Shown here: positions 8,542 through 18,787 of the stretch, piece after piece | Position numbering within the stretch: position 1 is the stretch's first letter | How the letters are laid out: the number at the start of each line of letters is the position of its first letter | Assembly (NCBI RefSeq): GCF_014205795.1 | Contig: NZ_JACHCN010000009.1 | Location: forward strand, 1 to 64,000 | Origin: Rhodanobacter sp. MP7CTX1 | Lineage (GTDB): Bacteria; Pseudomonadota; Gammaproteobacteria; Xanthomonadales; Rhodanobacteraceae | Reading direction: 5' to 3' | Length of the DNA: 64,000 nucleotides | Made by a program: the position numbers and the translations under genes | Notes under the pieces: model-generated | Databases searched by the model: none | Told to the model about the DNA's origin: nothing | The model's input: the letters and a program-made list of their open reading frames with translations, nothing else

Positions 8542-9900
8542 TCAACCTTGGCGCAAACGTTCTACGAAGCGACGCGGCGCCGCCTCGAAGCCGCCGTTCG
8601 ACATGAAGATCACCTGATCGCCGGGCTGTACCTTTGTCTCCAGCAAATCGATCAACGCGTCCACGGTTGGGGCGGTGTGGCCGCGACCATCCAGCGCCGC
8701 GGTGACGTGCCCGGCATCCCAGGGGAGTTCGGGGCGATGCAGGAACACCACCGCATCGGCGTCCTTCAGTGAAGGGGCCAGTGCTTCGGCGTGAGCGCCC
8801 TGACGCATCGAGTTGGAGCGTGGCTCCAGCGCCACCAGGATGCGCGCCTTACCCACGTTTGCGCGCAGGGCGGCCAGCGTGGTGGCGATCGCGGTGGGGT
8901 GATGGGCGAAGTCGTCGTAGACACGCACGCCATTCACCTCGCCGACCAGCTCCATCCGTCGCTTGACGCTTTCGAACGTGCTGAACGCGCTCAGCAGCGC
9001 ATGAGGATCGGCGCCCTCGGCAGTGGCGGCGGCCAGTGCGGCGAGCGCGTTCATCACGCTGTGGTTGCCCAACAGGGACCAGCGCACTTCGCCGATCAGC
9101 TCGCCGCGGCGGTGCACGGTGAATGCCGAGCCATCCGCTTCGATGAGCGTGGCCTGCCAGTCGCCACGGCCGATACCGAATGTTTCAACCGGAGTCCAGC
9201 AGCCCATCGCCAACACGTCGGCGAGAAAGTGATCGTGCGCGTTGACGATCAGCCGACCGTTGCCCGGCACGGTGCGCACGAGATGATGGAACTGGCGCTG
9301 GATTGCAGCAACATCCGGAAAAATGTCCGCATGGTCGTATTCGAGATTGTTGAGGATCGCGATGCGCGGCCGGTAGTGCACGAACTTCGAGCGCTTGTCG
9401 AAAAACGCGGTGTCGTACTCGTCCGCCTCGATCACAAACGGCTTGCCCTGCCCGAGCCGTGCCGACACACCAAAATTGCCGGGTACGCCACCAACCAGAA
9501 ACCCAGGGGCGAAGCCTGCGCTCTCCAGCAGGTGTGCCAGCAGGCTGGTGGTAGTGGTCTTGCCGTGGGTGCCGGCGACCGCCAGCACGTCGCGTCCGGC
9601 CAGCAACGTCTCGCCCAGCCATTGCGGGCCGGAGATGTAGCGCAGGCTTTGGTCGAGCATGTATTCCACGGCGGGGTTGCCGCGGGTCATCGCATTGCCC
9701 ACCACCACGAGATCGGGCGCGGGCTGCAGGTGTTCGGCAGTGTAGCCCCGCATCAAATCGATGCCGAGTGCTTCGAGCTGGGTGCTCATCGGCGGATAGA
9801 CGTTGGCGTCGGAACCTTCGACCTCGAGTCCCAGTTCACGCGCCAGCGCGGCGACACCGCCCATGAAGGTGCCGCAGATACCGAGGATGTGCAGTCGCAT
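8542..9900 (-). CDS. mpl: UDP-N-acetylmuramate:L-alanyl-gamma-D-glutamyl-meso-diaminopimelate ligase
   Basis: Murein-recycling ligase that reattaches recovered tripeptide to UDP-MurNAc using ATP, in the cytoplasm. The 452-residue Mur-ligase fold starts MRLHILGICGTFMGG and carries the P-loop VAGTHGKTTTTSLL, the EADEYDTAFFDKRSKFVHY segment that marks Mpl rather than MurC, NNLEYDHADIF, and the C-terminal DDFAHHPTAI and LEPRSNSMR motifs. Length and start are as in E. coli Mpl. It lies upstream of the LON-domain gene and 121 nt downstream of adk on the same strand, with a 15-bp tandem duplication in that gap. Confidence 0.95.
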   Translation of the reverse strand: MRLHILGICGTFMGGVAALARELGLEVEGSDANVYPPMSTQLEALGIDLMRGYTAEHLQPAPDLVVVGNAMTRGNPAVEYMLDQSLRYISGPQWLGETLLAGRDVLAVAGTHGKTTTTSLLAHLLESAGFAPGFLVGGVPGNFGVSARLGQGKPFVIEADEYDTAFFDKRSKFVHYRPRIAILNNLEYDHADIFPDVAAIQRQFHHLVRTVPGNGRLIVNAHDHFLADVLAMGCWTPVETFGIGRGDWQATLIEADGSAFTVHRRGELIGEVRWSLLGNHSVMNALAALAAATAEGADPHALLSAFSTFESVKRRMELVGEVNGVRVYDDFAHHPTAIATTLAALRANVGKARILVALEPRSNSMRQGAHAEALAPSLKDADAVVFLHRPELPWDAGHVTAALDGRGHTAPTVDALIDLLETKVQPGDQVIFMSNGGFEAAPRRFVERLRQG

Positions 9901-9915
9901 GAGCTACCCGATGGT

Positions 9916-9945
9916 GTGAAGAACGTTCGCGTGAAGAACGTTCGC
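9916..9945. repeat. 15-bp perfect tandem duplication upstream of mpl
   Basis: The unit GTGAAGAACGTTCGC occurs twice back to back. Each unit contains the 8-bp palindrome GAACGTTC. The duplication begins 15 nt upstream of the mpl start codon. It may be a double binding site or a recent slippage product. Confidence 0.7.
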
Positions 9946-10021
9946 CTAAAGACTTGCCATGGCGCAACGCGATTGCGGGTTGCCCCCAGACAGCGGATCG
10001 CCAACTGGCGACCCGCGAGGA

Positions 10022-10606
10022 TCAGCCGCTTGCCGCGGCCGATTCGTTCTCGAGCGCATGCTTGACCCGCGCGGTGACCTCGTCAAGCTCGCCGACGCCG
10101 TCGACGATCTGCAGCTTGCCGCGCTTGGCGTAGAAATCCGCCACGGGCGCGGTCTGTTCGGCATAGATGGCCAGGCGCTTGCGCACGACTTCGGGATCGT
10201 CATCCTTGCGATGCTCCGCCTTGAAGCGGATTTCGCAGCGGCCGATGATCACCTCGCTCGGCACCTTCAGCTTCACCACCGCATCGAGCGGCTGGACGAT
10301 ACGTTCGAGCAGGTGGTCGAGCGCGTCAGCCTGGGCCAGGTTGCGCGGATAGCCGTCGAGAATGAAACCGGCCTTGGCGTCGTCCTGGGTCAGACGATCC
10401 TCCAGCATACCGAGCAGGATGTCGTCAGATACCAATTGGCCCGCATCCATCACGGCCTTGGCCTTGAGCCCCATCGGAGTGCCCGCCGCAACGGCGGCGC
10501 GCAGCATGTCGCCGGTCGATATATGCGGCACACCTAATTCCGTCTTCAGCCGGGCGGCCTGCGTGCCTTTGCCCGAGCCGGGCGCACCAAGTAGGACGAG
10601 TCGCAT
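10022..10606 (-). CDS. adk: adenylate kinase (short-LID form)
   Basis: Interconverts ATP plus AMP with two ADP in the cytoplasm. The 194-residue protein shows the P-loop GAPGSGKGTQ, the AMP-site STGDMLRAAV, the GFILDGYPRN motif, and a short LID (GRCEIRFKAEHRKDDDPEVVRKRL) instead of the long LID of E. coli Adk (214 residues), as in other xanthomonads. ATG at 10606 was chosen; the frame extends 32 codons further without homology. It is divergent from pfp across about 210 nt. Confidence 0.95.
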   Translation of the reverse strand: MRLVLLGAPGSGKGTQAARLKTELGVPHISTGDMLRAAVAAGTPMGLKAKAVMDAGQLVSDDILLGMLEDRLTQDDAKAGFILDGYPRNLAQADALDHLLERIVQPLDAVVKLKVPSEVIIGRCEIRFKAEHRKDDDPEVVRKRLAIYAEQTAPVADFYAKRGKLQIVDGVGELDEVTARVKHALENESAAASG

Positions 10607-10818
10607 AATGCTCCACAAGTTCGGCGGCCTGCCGCACACTGCAGCAACCCGTCCGTATCCAGATTTGGCTGTCAAATTAGCGTCTGCACCCGGTGCCGTC
10701 AAACGGCGGCATCACTCACCTGTCGCCAAGTGCTTGTTGTCAAAAGATTTGCCCCTGACCAAAAACACGCCATTACCGCCTGAACAGCGGCCCGAATGAC
10801 TGCTCCAGTGAGGACCCC

Positions 10819-12096
10819 ATGAGCCCGACCCGCCGCCCGGCCCCTATCTCCGGCAACCTGCTTTACGCCCAATCCGGTGGCGTCACGGCCGTTATCAATG
10901 CCACCGCCGCCGGCGTGATCGAGGCCGCGCGCGCCAGTGGCGTAAAGGTCTATGCCGCACGCAACGGCATTCTCGGCGCACTGCGCGAGGAGCTGATCGA
11001 TACCTCGAAGGAATCGAAGAGCGCGATTGCCGCGCTCCGCCACACGCCAGGTGGCGCGTTCGGCAGCTGTCGCTACAAGCTGAAATCGCTGGAGGACAAT
11101 CGGGCCGAGTACGCACGATTGATCGATGTGTTCCGCGCCCACGACATCCGCTGGTTCCTCTACAACGGCGGCAACGACTCCGCCGATACCGCGCTGAAGA
11201 TCTCGCAGCTGGGCAAGGTCATGGGCTACGACATCCGCTGCATCGGCGTACCCAAGACCGTGGACAACGACCTTGCCGTCACCGATTGCTGCCCCGGCTT
11301 TGGCTCGGTCGCGAAATACACCGCCATCTCCACGCTGGAAGCGAGCCTCGACGTGGCGTCGATGGCCTCGACTTCGACCAAGGTATTCATCCTCGAAGTC
11401 ATGGGCCGCCACGCTGGCTGGATTGCCGCTGCCGCCGGTCTGGCCGGTGAAGGTGCGGATGCCGCGCCGCATATCATCCTGTTCCCCGAGAACCCGTTCG
11501 ACGAAGCGGCGTTCCTGGCCAAGGTGAAGGCGACCGTGGAGCGCGTCGGCTGGTGCACCGTGGTCGCCTCCGAGGGCGTGCGCAACGCAGCTGGCCAGTT
11601 CCTCGCCGAAGCGGGTACGCGCGATGCGTTCGGCCACGCGCAGCTCGGTGGCGTGGCGCCGGTACTGGCGGCCTTGGTGAAAGAGAAGCTTGGCTACAAG
11701 TACCACTGGGCGCTACCCGACTACCTGCAGCGCTCTGCACGACATGCCGCGTCGAAGGTCGATGCCGAACAGGCCTATGCGGTCGGGCGCGCCGCCGTGG
11801 AATACGCGCTGAAAGGCATGAATGCAGTGATGCCGGTGATCGTGCGCACGGCAGATGCCCCTTACCGCTGGAAGATCGAACCGGCGCCGTTGGTGAAGGT
11901 CGCCAACCGCGAAAAGAAAATGCCCAAGGGCTTCATCAGCCGCGACGGCTTCGGCATCACCGCCGCCGCGCGCCGATACCTGGCACCGTTGATTCAGGGC
12001 GAGGCACCGCCTCCGTATGGCAAGAACGGGCTGCCCCAGTATGAGGTGTTGAAGAATCTTGCCGTGGCGCAAAAGCTGCCGGTGTTCGGCCGTTGA
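10819..12096 (+). CDS. pfp: pyrophosphate-dependent 6-phosphofructokinase
   Basis: Phosphorylates fructose 6-phosphate using PPi, reversibly, at the glycolysis/gluconeogenesis node. The 425-residue protein begins with NLLYAQSGGVTAVINATAAG. The nucleotide-loop motif is GGNDS: an Asp stands where ATP-dependent enzymes have Gly (GGDGS), and PKTVDNDL carries the accompanying Lys. Together these are the accepted markers of PPi use. EVMGRHAGWIAAA is also conserved. SD GAGGACCCC precedes the ATG. Two pyrophosphatase genes lie downstream (hppA and ppa), so PPi handling is a local theme. Confidence 0.92.
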   Translation: MSPTRRPAPISGNLLYAQSGGVTAVINATAAGVIEAARASGVKVYAARNGILGALREELIDTSKESKSAIAALRHTPGGAFGSCRYKLKSLEDNRAEYARLIDVFRAHDIRWFLYNGGNDSADTALKISQLGKVMGYDIRCIGVPKTVDNDLAVTDCCPGFGSVAKYTAISTLEASLDVASMASTSTKVFILEVMGRHAGWIAAAAGLAGEGADAAPHIILFPENPFDEAAFLAKVKATVERVGWCTVVASEGVRNAAGQFLAEAGTRDAFGHAQLGGVAPVLAALVKEKLGYKYHWALPDYLQRSARHAASKVDAEQAYAVGRAAVEYALKGMNAVMPVIVRTADAPYRWKIEPAPLVKVANREKKMPKGFISRDGFGITAAARRYLAPLIQGEAPPPYGKNGLPQYEVLKNLAVAQKLPVFGR

Positions 12097-12175
12097 TGGA
12101 TTGAAGGCAACCGCAGTTCGGCCTTGCAGGCTCATGGCCCGGGCACGTCTTTTCCGGATGGGTGTTGTCTTTCGT

Positions 12176-12259
12176 AGGTTGGGGTGAGCGCAGCGATGCC
12201 CAACGTCTTTGCGGGATGCTTGAGGGACTTGTTGGGCATCGCTGCGCTCACCCCAACCT
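12176..12259. repeat. 29-bp perfect inverted repeat (REP-like, family A)
   Basis: Two perfect 29-nt arms (12176-12204 and 12231-12259) flank a 26-nt loop. The arm begins AGGTTGGGGTGAGCGCAGC. Two more members of the same family are at 41709-41788 and 42389-42468. It sits between the convergent pfp and hydrolase genes, where it may also terminate transcription. Confidence 0.85.
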
Positions 12260-12285
12260 GAGCGAGGACTCGTCGGGGTGTGTTC

Positions 12286-13056
12286 CTACAATTTCAGGAA
12301 GGCGTCGAGTGCGCGTTGATACGCAGGATCTTCCTGGATCGTATTGTGTCCCGCCCCGACAATCACGAGTTCCTCGGGTGGCGCGACAAAACTTGCCACC
12401 AGCACGGCGGTGCGCGCCGGATCGATGACCTGGTCATCAGCGGCACGCAACACCAGTACTGGGCAACGCACCTGTCCGGCAAAACGCCATGATTCGTAGC
12501 GATCCTTCAGTAGCCACGATACCGGCGCGTAGGGATACGCGCCTTGTGCCACGCGCTGCAGACTGTCGAACGGGGTGACCAGCACCAACCGCTCCAACGG
12601 CCGCCGCGCGGCAAGCTGCATCGCAACGCCACTGCCCAAGCTGCGGCCAATGACAGCCACACCGGTGTGGTGACCCGCCACCTCGTCATACAGCGCCAGC
12701 GCATCATCGATCAGCGCCGACTCACTGGGTTCGCCGCTGCTCGCACCGTAGCCCCGGTAAGGCAGCAGGTAGATCGTCCGATCCGGAAACCAGCGGGAAA
12801 ATTCCTCGCGCAAATCCTCGATGCGCTCGCCGTTGCCGCCGAAGTACAGCAGCGCCCTGGTCTTCCCCGGATTGACGACCCAGCCGCGCAACACCACGCC
12901 ATCTCGCGGCAACACGAAGTCCGGTGCCTGCCGCACCGGACGGCTCGACGCGGGCATATAAATCAGGTGCCTCTGATTCAGATACAGATAGACACATGCC
13001 AAACCGTACAGGCACAGCAAGATGGCGATGGATACACCCACTACGCGCCATGGCAT
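12286..13056 (-). CDS. alpha/beta hydrolase, membrane-anchored
   Basis: A 256-residue serine hydrolase resembling the YfhR/ABHD13 group. An N-terminal hydrophobic segment (residues 5-25) is probably a membrane anchor with the enzyme facing the periplasm. The oxyanion-side motif YFGGNGE, the nucleophile elbow GRSLGSG (S139), the acid AADDQ (D207 or D208) and H237 (GAGHN) form a complete triad. The likely substrate class is esters or peptides, but it is unknown. It is convergent with pfp and divergent from hppA. Confidence 0.85.
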   Translation of the reverse strand: MPWRVVGVSIAILLCLYGLACVYLYLNQRHLIYMPASSRPVRQAPDFVLPRDGVVLRGWVVNPGKTRALLYFGGNGERIEDLREEFSRWFPDRTIYLLPYRGYGASSGEPSESALIDDALALYDEVAGHHTGVAVIGRSLGSGVAMQLAARRPLERLVLVTPFDSLQRVAQGAYPYAPVSWLLKDRYESWRFAGQVRCPVLVLRAADDQVIDPARTAVLVASFVAPPEELVIVGAGHNTIQEDPAYQRALDAFLKL

Positions 13057-13298
13057 GCGATTCCCCTGTTTCCATTGCAGGCAACCTTGAGCTTAGGCTC
13101 GCCCAGGACTTGCGCACAAGCGAAAGCCTGCTCGACATTTCCATTCGCGCCGAACTGCATCGCATCCGTTGCGCCGCACAACACGATACGTCACAACCTC
13201 TGCCTATACTCGACCGGGCCGCCCGTTCTGGACGGCCGCCGTCGGGATGCCAACGGCATTCCGGCTTCCTGAGACGATAACTCGTGGGGGAGGTTCCG

Positions 13299-15326
13299 AT
13301 GCTGCAGCAGTATGGTGTGTGGATAGCGCTGGCGTGTGCGGTGGTGGCCATTCTTTATGGCGCGTTTTCGGTGCGCTGGATCCTGGCGCAATCCCCCGGC
13401 AATGATCGGATGCAGGAGATTGCCGCGGCGATCCAGGAGGGCGCACGCGCCTACCTCAATCGCCAGTACACCACCATCGGTGTGGTCGGTGTGGTGCTCT
13501 TCCTGGTGGTCGGCTTTGCCCTGAACTGGCCCACGGCGATTGGTTTTGCGATCGGCGCGATCCTCTCCGGCGCAACCGGCTATATCGGCATGAATGTCTC
13601 GGTGCGCGCGAACGTGCGCACCGCCGAAGCCGCGCGCAGCGGTCTGGCCGCGGCAATGAACGTGGCGTTTCGCGGCGGCGCGATCACCGGCATGCTGGTG
13701 GTCGGACTCGGCCTGATCGGCGTGGCCGGCTACTACGATGTGCTGCGGCACGTCGGCTACTCGAGCGATGCTTCGCTGCACGCCATGGTCGGTCTCGCGT
13801 TCGGCTCCTCGCTGATCTCCATTTTCGCGCGCCTGGGTGGCGGCATCTTCACCAAGGGTGCGGACGTCGGTGCCGATCTGGTGGGCAAGGTCGAGGCCGG
13901 CATTCCCGAGGATGACCCGCGCAATCCGGCCGTGATCGCCGACAACGTGGGCGACAACGTGGGCGATTGCGCCGGCATGGCGGCGGATCTGTTCGAAACC
14001 TATGCGGTAACGCTGATCGCCACGATGCTGCTGGGCGGCCTGATGGTATCCACCGCCGGTGCGAACGCGGTGCTCTATCCGCTGGTGCTTGGCGGCGCTT
14101 CGATCATCGCCTCGATCATCGGTGCATTGTTCGTCAAGGTGAAGGCGGGTGGTTCGATCATGGGCGCGCTGTACAAGGGCGTCATCGTCTCGGCGGTGCT
14201 CGCTGCCGCTGCGTTTTATCCGCTCACCACGCAACTGATGAGCGACTCGTCGTACGGCGCCACGAATTTGTGGGGTTGCTCGCTGATCGGGCTGGCGCTG
14301 ACCGGCGCGATCGTGTGGATCACCGAGTACTACACCGGCACCCAGTACAAGCCGGTGCAGCATATTGCTTCCGCCTCCACCACGGGCCACGGCACCAACA
14401 TCATTGCCGGGCTGGGCGTGTCGATGAAATCGACGGCGATGCCGGTGATCGTGATCTGCCTGGCGATCTGGGGCGCGTTTTCCCTGGGTGGCCTGTACGG
14501 CATCGCGATCGCCGCCACGGCCATGTTGTCGATGGCTGGCATGATCGTCGCGCTGGATGCTTATGGCCCGATTACCGACAACGCCGGCGGCATCGCCGAG
14601 ATGGCCGATCTGCCGCCGGAAGTGCGCGGTGTCACCGACCCGCTCGATGCGGTCGGCAACACCACCAAGGCAGTGACCAAGGGCTATGCGATCGGTTCGG
14701 CGGCGCTCGCCGCTCTGGTGTTGTTTGCCGACTACACGCATAACCTGCAAGCCGAGCATCCCGGACAGACGTTCGTGTTCGACCTGTCCGATCACATGGT
14801 GATTATCGGTCTGCTGATTGGCGGTCTGATTCCGTACCTGTTCGGCGCGATGGCGATGGAGGCCGTCGGCCGCGCTGCCGGCGCGGTTGTGGAGGAAGTG
14901 CGTCGGCAGTTCCGCGAAATCCCCGGCATCATGCTGGGCACTGCCAAGCCGGACTACTCGCGCGCGGTGGACATGCTGACCAAGTCGGCGATCAAGGAAA
15001 TGATCGTGCCATCGCTGTTGCCGGTGGCCGTGCCGATTGTGGTCGGTCTGCTGCTGGGGCCGAAGGCACTCGGTGGTGTGCTGATCGGCACCATCGTTAC
15101 CGGCCTGTTCGTGGCGATCTCGATGACCACCGGTGGTGGCGCTTGGGACAATGCGAAGAAATACATCGAAGATGGCCACCACGGTGGCAAGGGCTCGGAG
15201 GCTCACAAGGCCGCGGTCACCGGCGACACTGTGGGCGACCCGTACAAGGACACCGCCGGCCCGGCCGTGAATCCGCTGATCAAGATCATCAACATCGTCG
15301 CCCTGTTGCTCATCCCTCTGCTCTGA
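13299..15326 (+). CDS. hppA: K(+)-insensitive proton-translocating pyrophosphatase
   Basis: Integral membrane pump that couples PPi hydrolysis to proton export. The 675-residue protein has many hydrophobic helices and the substrate loops [47 protein letters not shown] and, near the C-terminus, [17 protein letters not shown]. The K+-dependence site reads [10 protein letters not shown] with K457 and T460, the Lys/Thr pair that marks K+-independent enzymes. The ATG at 13299 is preceded by GGGGGAGGTTCCG; a GTG at 13284 would swallow this SD. A rho-independent terminator follows. Together with pfp and ppa it would recover energy from PPi. Confidence 0.96.
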   Translation: MLQQYGVWIALACAVVAILYGAFSVRWILAQSPGNDRMQEIAAAIQEGARAYLNRQYTTIGVVGVVLFLVVGFALNWPTAIGFAIGAILSGATGYIGMNVSVRANVRTAEAARSGLAAAMNVAFRGGAITGMLVVGLGLIGVAGYYDVLRHVGYSSDASLHAMVGLAFGSSLISIFARLGGGIFTKGADVGADLVGKVEAGIPEDDPRNPAVIADNVGDNVGDCAGMAADLFETYAVTLIATMLLGGLMVSTAGANAVLYPLVLGGASIIASIIGALFVKVKAGGSIMGALYKGVIVSAVLAAAAFYPLTTQLMSDSSYGATNLWGCSLIGLALTGAIVWITEYYTGTQYKPVQHIASASTTGHGTNIIAGLGVSMKSTAMPVIVICLAIWGAFSLGGLYGIAIAATAMLSMAGMIVALDAYGPITDNAGGIAEMADLPPEVRGVTDPLDAVGNTTKAVTKGYAIGSAALAALVLFADYTHNLQAEHPGQTFVFDLSDHMVIIGLLIGGLIPYLFGAMAMEAVGRAAGAVVEEVRRQFREIPGIMLGTAKPDYSRAVDMLTKSAIKEMIVPSLLPVAVPIVVGLLLGPKALGGVLIGTIVTGLFVAISMTTGGGAWDNAKKYIEDGHHGGKGSEAHKAAVTGDTVGDPYKDTAGPAVNPLIKIINIVALLLIPLL

Positions 15327-15364
15327 CCATGAACCACACGGTCACGCCGTAACGAGCAACGGAG

Positions 15365-15389
15365 AAGCCCCGCCCTGTGCGGGGTTTTT
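15365..15389 (+). terminator. rho-independent terminator of hppA
   Basis: Stem CCCCGC / GCGGGG, extended by A/G-T pairs, with loop CCTGT, followed by TTTTT. It lies 40 nt after the hppA stop. Confidence 0.8.
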
Positions 15390-15524
15390 CTTTCATTCCT
15401 GAGATCCTTCAACCCGGCTGCGTTGGCCCTGACTTTAGTCACGGGCGGCCATGCCATCCAACGCGTACGCTCGGCCGAAGGCGGGCCGCATCCGCTGGAT
15501 CCATCTGCACACAAGGAGCACACG

Positions 15525-17663
15525 ATGAAATCGGTCTGGCTGATGCTGGCACTCGGCGTCACACTGACGGGCATGAACACTACCAACGCCCAAGACAACA
15601 AACCCGCCACCCCACCCGCAGACACCCAGGCCAGCGATGATCCGTTCCTGTGGCTGGAGGACATCCACAGCACCCGCGCGATGGATTGGGTGAAAAAAGA
15701 GAATGCGGTGACGACGAAGCAGTTCGTCGGCAACGCCGAGTTCACGAAAACCCGCGACGGCATACTCGAAGTGCTCGATTCGGACGCGCGGATTCCCGAT
15801 GTCCGCCGCATGGGCGATCACCTGTACAACTTCTGGCGCGACAAGGCACATCCGCGCGGCATCTGGCGGCGCACCACGTTGGCCGAGTACCGCAAGGCCA
15901 ACCCACAGTGGGAAGTGTTGCTGGACGTCGACGCGCTGAACAAGGCCGAAGACAAACGCTGGGTCTTCAAGGACGTGCAATGCCTGAAGCCGAAATACGA
16001 CCGCTGCCTGATTTCGCTGTCACCGGATGGCGGCGATGCAGTGACCGTGCGCGAGTTCGACATCCCTGGCAAATCCTTCGTCAAGGGCGGTTTCGACTTG
16101 CCTGTTGCGAAGACCGAGGCCAGCTGGATCGATGAGGACACCCTTTACGTCGGTACCGATTTCGGTCCCGACACGATGACTGAATCGAGCTATCCGCGCA
16201 TTGCCAAGGAATGGAAGCGCGGCACGCCATTGACGGCGGCCGCCACGATCTACGCGGGCAAGCCCACCGATCTCGCCGTCAGCGCGTCGCACGATCGCAC
16301 GCCGGGTTTCGAGCGTGATTTCGTCAGCGTCGCGAAGGATTTCTTCCACAGCGAGCTGTACCAGCGCATCGGCGACAAGCTCACACGTGTTGATGTTCCC
16401 ACCGATGCCACCGCCGACGCCCATCGCGAATGGTTGTTGGTGCAGACGCGCTCACCCTGGACGATCGATGGCACGACCTACCCGTCCGGCGCACTGCTGG
16501 CAACGACATTCGATGCGTTCATGGCCGGCAAGCGCGTGTTCACCGTGCTGTTCAAGCCGGACGCGCATACCTCGCTGGCCACGTACGCCTGGACCCAGCA
16601 TCACTTGATCCTGGATGTGCTGGACGACGTCAAGAGCCGACTGGAAGTGCTGACGCCGCCAGAAAACGTGACGACCACGGGCGACTGGAAGCGCGAGGCG
16701 ATGCCGAACGCGCCCGCGATGAGCACCATCAACGTGGTCGACACCGATCCCGACCACAGCGACGAGTACTGGCTCGGCGTCACCGGCTTTTTGGCCCCGT
16801 CGTCGCTGCAGCGTGGTGTGCTGGGCAGCATACCGGCCGAGACGATCAAGCATGACCCGGCATTTTTCGATGCCTCGAAGTTCGAGGTCAGCCAGCACTT
16901 TGTCAGTTCGAAAGACGGCACCCGCGTGCCGTACTTCGAGATCGCGCCCAAGGGCATCAAGCTGGATGGCTCCAACCGCGCGCTACTGTACGGCTACGGT
17001 GGTTTCGAAGTTTCGCTGCAGCCGCACTACAGCGGCAGCATCGGTCGCGCCTGGCTGAATCGCGGCGGCGTATACGTGGTCGCGAATATCCGCGGCGGCG
17101 GTGAATACGGCCCGGCCTGGCACCAGGCCGCACTGAAGGCAAATCGCCCGCGTGCGTACGAAGACTTCGCTGCAGTCGCCGAGGACCTGGTCAAGCGCGG
17201 AGTGACTTCCGCGAAGCATCTGGGCGCCGAGGGTGGCAGCAATGGCGGCCTGTTGATGGGCAACATGCTGACGGTCTATCCACAGCTTTTCGGTGCGATC
17301 GCGTGCGAGGTACCGCTGCTCGACATGAAGCGCTACACGCACTTGTCGGCCGGTGCGTCATGGATGGCCGAATACGGCAATCCGGATACTTCGGACTGGA
17401 ACTTCATCAAGACGTTCTCGCCGTATCAGAACGTGGAAAAAGACGCGCACTACCCGCCGGTGCTGTTCTACACCACCACCAGCGACGACCGTGTCGGCCC
17501 GGTGCAGGCTCGCAAGATGGCTGCGAAAATGCAGGCGATGGGACACGCGAACGTGTGGTTTTACGAGAACCTCGAGGGCGGCCATGGTGCGGGCGCGGAC
17601 AACAAGCAAGCCGCGCTGATGCATGCGCTGGCCTACGATTTCTTGTGGGATCAACTGAAGTAA
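15525..17663 (+). CDS. prolyl oligopeptidase family serine peptidase (S9), exported
   Basis: A 712-residue S9A-type peptidase that cleaves peptides, usually after proline. The N-terminus MKSVWLMLALGVTLTGMNTTNAQ is a Sec signal peptide, so the enzyme is periplasmic. The propeller domain occupies roughly residues 100-470 and the hydrolase domain the C-terminus. Catalytic residues are S572 (GGSNGG), the Asp pair 654/655 (TSDDRVGP) and H687 (EGGHGAG). AAGG-type SD (AAGGAGCACACG) supports the ATG at 15525. An earlier frame from 15423 has no SD and would mask the signal peptide. Confidence 0.92.
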   Translation: MKSVWLMLALGVTLTGMNTTNAQDNKPATPPADTQASDDPFLWLEDIHSTRAMDWVKKENAVTTKQFVGNAEFTKTRDGILEVLDSDARIPDVRRMGDHLYNFWRDKAHPRGIWRRTTLAEYRKANPQWEVLLDVDALNKAEDKRWVFKDVQCLKPKYDRCLISLSPDGGDAVTVREFDIPGKSFVKGGFDLPVAKTEASWIDEDTLYVGTDFGPDTMTESSYPRIAKEWKRGTPLTAAATIYAGKPTDLAVSASHDRTPGFERDFVSVAKDFFHSELYQRIGDKLTRVDVPTDATADAHREWLLVQTRSPWTIDGTTYPSGALLATTFDAFMAGKRVFTVLFKPDAHTSLATYAWTQHHLILDVLDDVKSRLEVLTPPENVTTTGDWKREAMPNAPAMSTINVVDTDPDHSDEYWLGVTGFLAPSSLQRGVLGSIPAETIKHDPAFFDASKFEVSQHFVSSKDGTRVPYFEIAPKGIKLDGSNRALLYGYGGFEVSLQPHYSGSIGRAWLNRGGVYVVANIRGGGEYGPAWHQAALKANRPRAYEDFAAVAEDLVKRGVTSAKHLGAEGGSNGGLLMGNMLTVYPQLFGAIACEVPLLDMKRYTHLSAGASWMAEYGNPDTSDWNFIKTFSPYQNVEKDAHYPPVLFYTTTSDDRVGPVQARKMAAKMQAMGHANVWFYENLEGGHGAGADNKQAALMHALAYDFLWDQLK

Positions 17664-17688
17664 CAGAACATCTTGTACAACCCGTCAC

Positions 17689-17735
17689 CCGATCCGTCAT
17701 CCCGAAGGCAGGGACGACGGATCGGGGCGTTTTCG
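17689..17735 (+). terminator. probable terminator after the S9 peptidase
   Basis: Inverted repeat CCGATCCGTC (17689-17698) / GACGGATCGG (17716-17725) followed by GGCGTTTTCG. The T-tract is short, so termination strength is uncertain. Confidence 0.55.
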
Positions 17736-17833
17736 AGGCGTCGGTATGCGCACGGCAACAGCGCTGTTCACAGCGCATGCTGCCGTCAACGCATGAAGTA
17801 AACTTTGCGCCACACCGATCAAGTCCCTGCGCC

Positions 17834-18697
17834 ATGAGTACAAGTACCCCGATCCGCCCCGAATTACGCGAATGGATTCTTGCCACGACGCGCGCCGGGC
17901 ACGGCCTGCCGGCCGTCCTGCGCCTGATGGAGGAGAACGGCTACAACCCGCGGCAAAGCCGCAGCATTGTCGCCGAAGTGCTGAAGGTACCGCTGGCCGC
18001 GTTGCATGCGACCACCCAGCATGCGGCCGCCAAAGCGCCGCAGGGTATGCGCACGAAACACCCCGAAGCGCCCGAGGTCATCGTCGACGGGCACACTATC
18101 GGCGTCTCGCTCAGTGTGGACGCTCCCACACTGCGGGTACTCGATGGCATCCTTTCGGAGCAGGAATGCACCGATCTGATCGAACTGGCACGGCCGCGAC
18201 TGCAGCGCACACTCACCGTCGACACCGATGGCAGGTATCAGGTGGATCAGCGGCGCACCAGCGAAGGCACGTTCTTCGCGATCAACGAACTGCCCCTGAT
18301 CGGCCTGATCGAGCAACGTCTCAGCCGATTGCTGGAGATTCCCGTCGATCACGGCGAGGGCTTGCAGATCCTGCATTACCTGCCAGGCCAGGAATACGAG
18401 CCGCACTACGACTGGTTCGATCCCGAACTGCCCAGCTTCGGCCCGATGACCAAGTGGGGCGGTCAACGCATCGCCAGCGTGGTGATGTATCTGAACTCCC
18501 CCGAGCAAGGCGGCGGTACCGCGTTCCCCGGGATTGGGCTGACGATTACCGCACGGCGGGGTTCGGCCGTCTATTTCGCCTACGAGGGCGGTGACCGGAC
18601 TTCACTGCACGCTGGCCTGCCAGTGATCCGCGGCGAAAAATGGATCGCCACAAAATGGCTGCGCGAACGACCGTTCCGGAACCGGCGGATGGCGTAA
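17834..18697 (+). CDS. 2OG-Fe(II) oxygenase, prolyl 4-hydroxylase-like
   Basis: A 287-residue non-haem iron oxygenase that would couple 2-oxoglutarate decarboxylation to hydroxylation of a protein or small-molecule substrate. The iron triad is H191-x-D193 (PHYDWFD) and the distal H259 (SLHAGLPV); K269 (RGEKW) is placed to bind 2-oxoglutarate. Residues 1-85 form a helical extension with a SAP-like pattern (ILATTRAGHGLPAVLRLMEENGYNP). The ATG at 17834 follows GCGCC with no strong SD. An open frame to 17303 overlaps the S9 peptidase in another frame and is rejected. It precedes ppa by 90 nt on the same strand. Confidence 0.85.
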   Translation: MSTSTPIRPELREWILATTRAGHGLPAVLRLMEENGYNPRQSRSIVAEVLKVPLAALHATTQHAAAKAPQGMRTKHPEAPEVIVDGHTIGVSLSVDAPTLRVLDGILSEQECTDLIELARPRLQRTLTVDTDGRYQVDQRRTSEGTFFAINELPLIGLIEQRLSRLLEIPVDHGEGLQILHYLPGQEYEPHYDWFDPELPSFGPMTKWGGQRIASVVMYLNSPEQGGGTAFPGIGLTITARRGSAVYFAYEGGDRTSLHAGLPVIRGEKWIATKWLRERPFRNRRMA

Positions 18698-18787
18698 ACC
18701 GCGCCGTTTTTCTGATCCATTGCTGCGCCGCAGCAGCGTTTCGCGTATCCTTGTAGACCCACTACCCACTCTGCGCAAGGACATCCC

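Noticed and set aside
13191-15206. 671-codon minus-strand open frame
   Set aside because: Antisense shadow of hppA, His/Arg/Gln-rich with no motif.
17303-17833. N-terminal extension of the 2OG oxygenase frame
   Set aside because: It overlaps the S9 peptidase coding sequence in another frame and encodes Arg-rich noise; ATG 17834 begins the homologous part.
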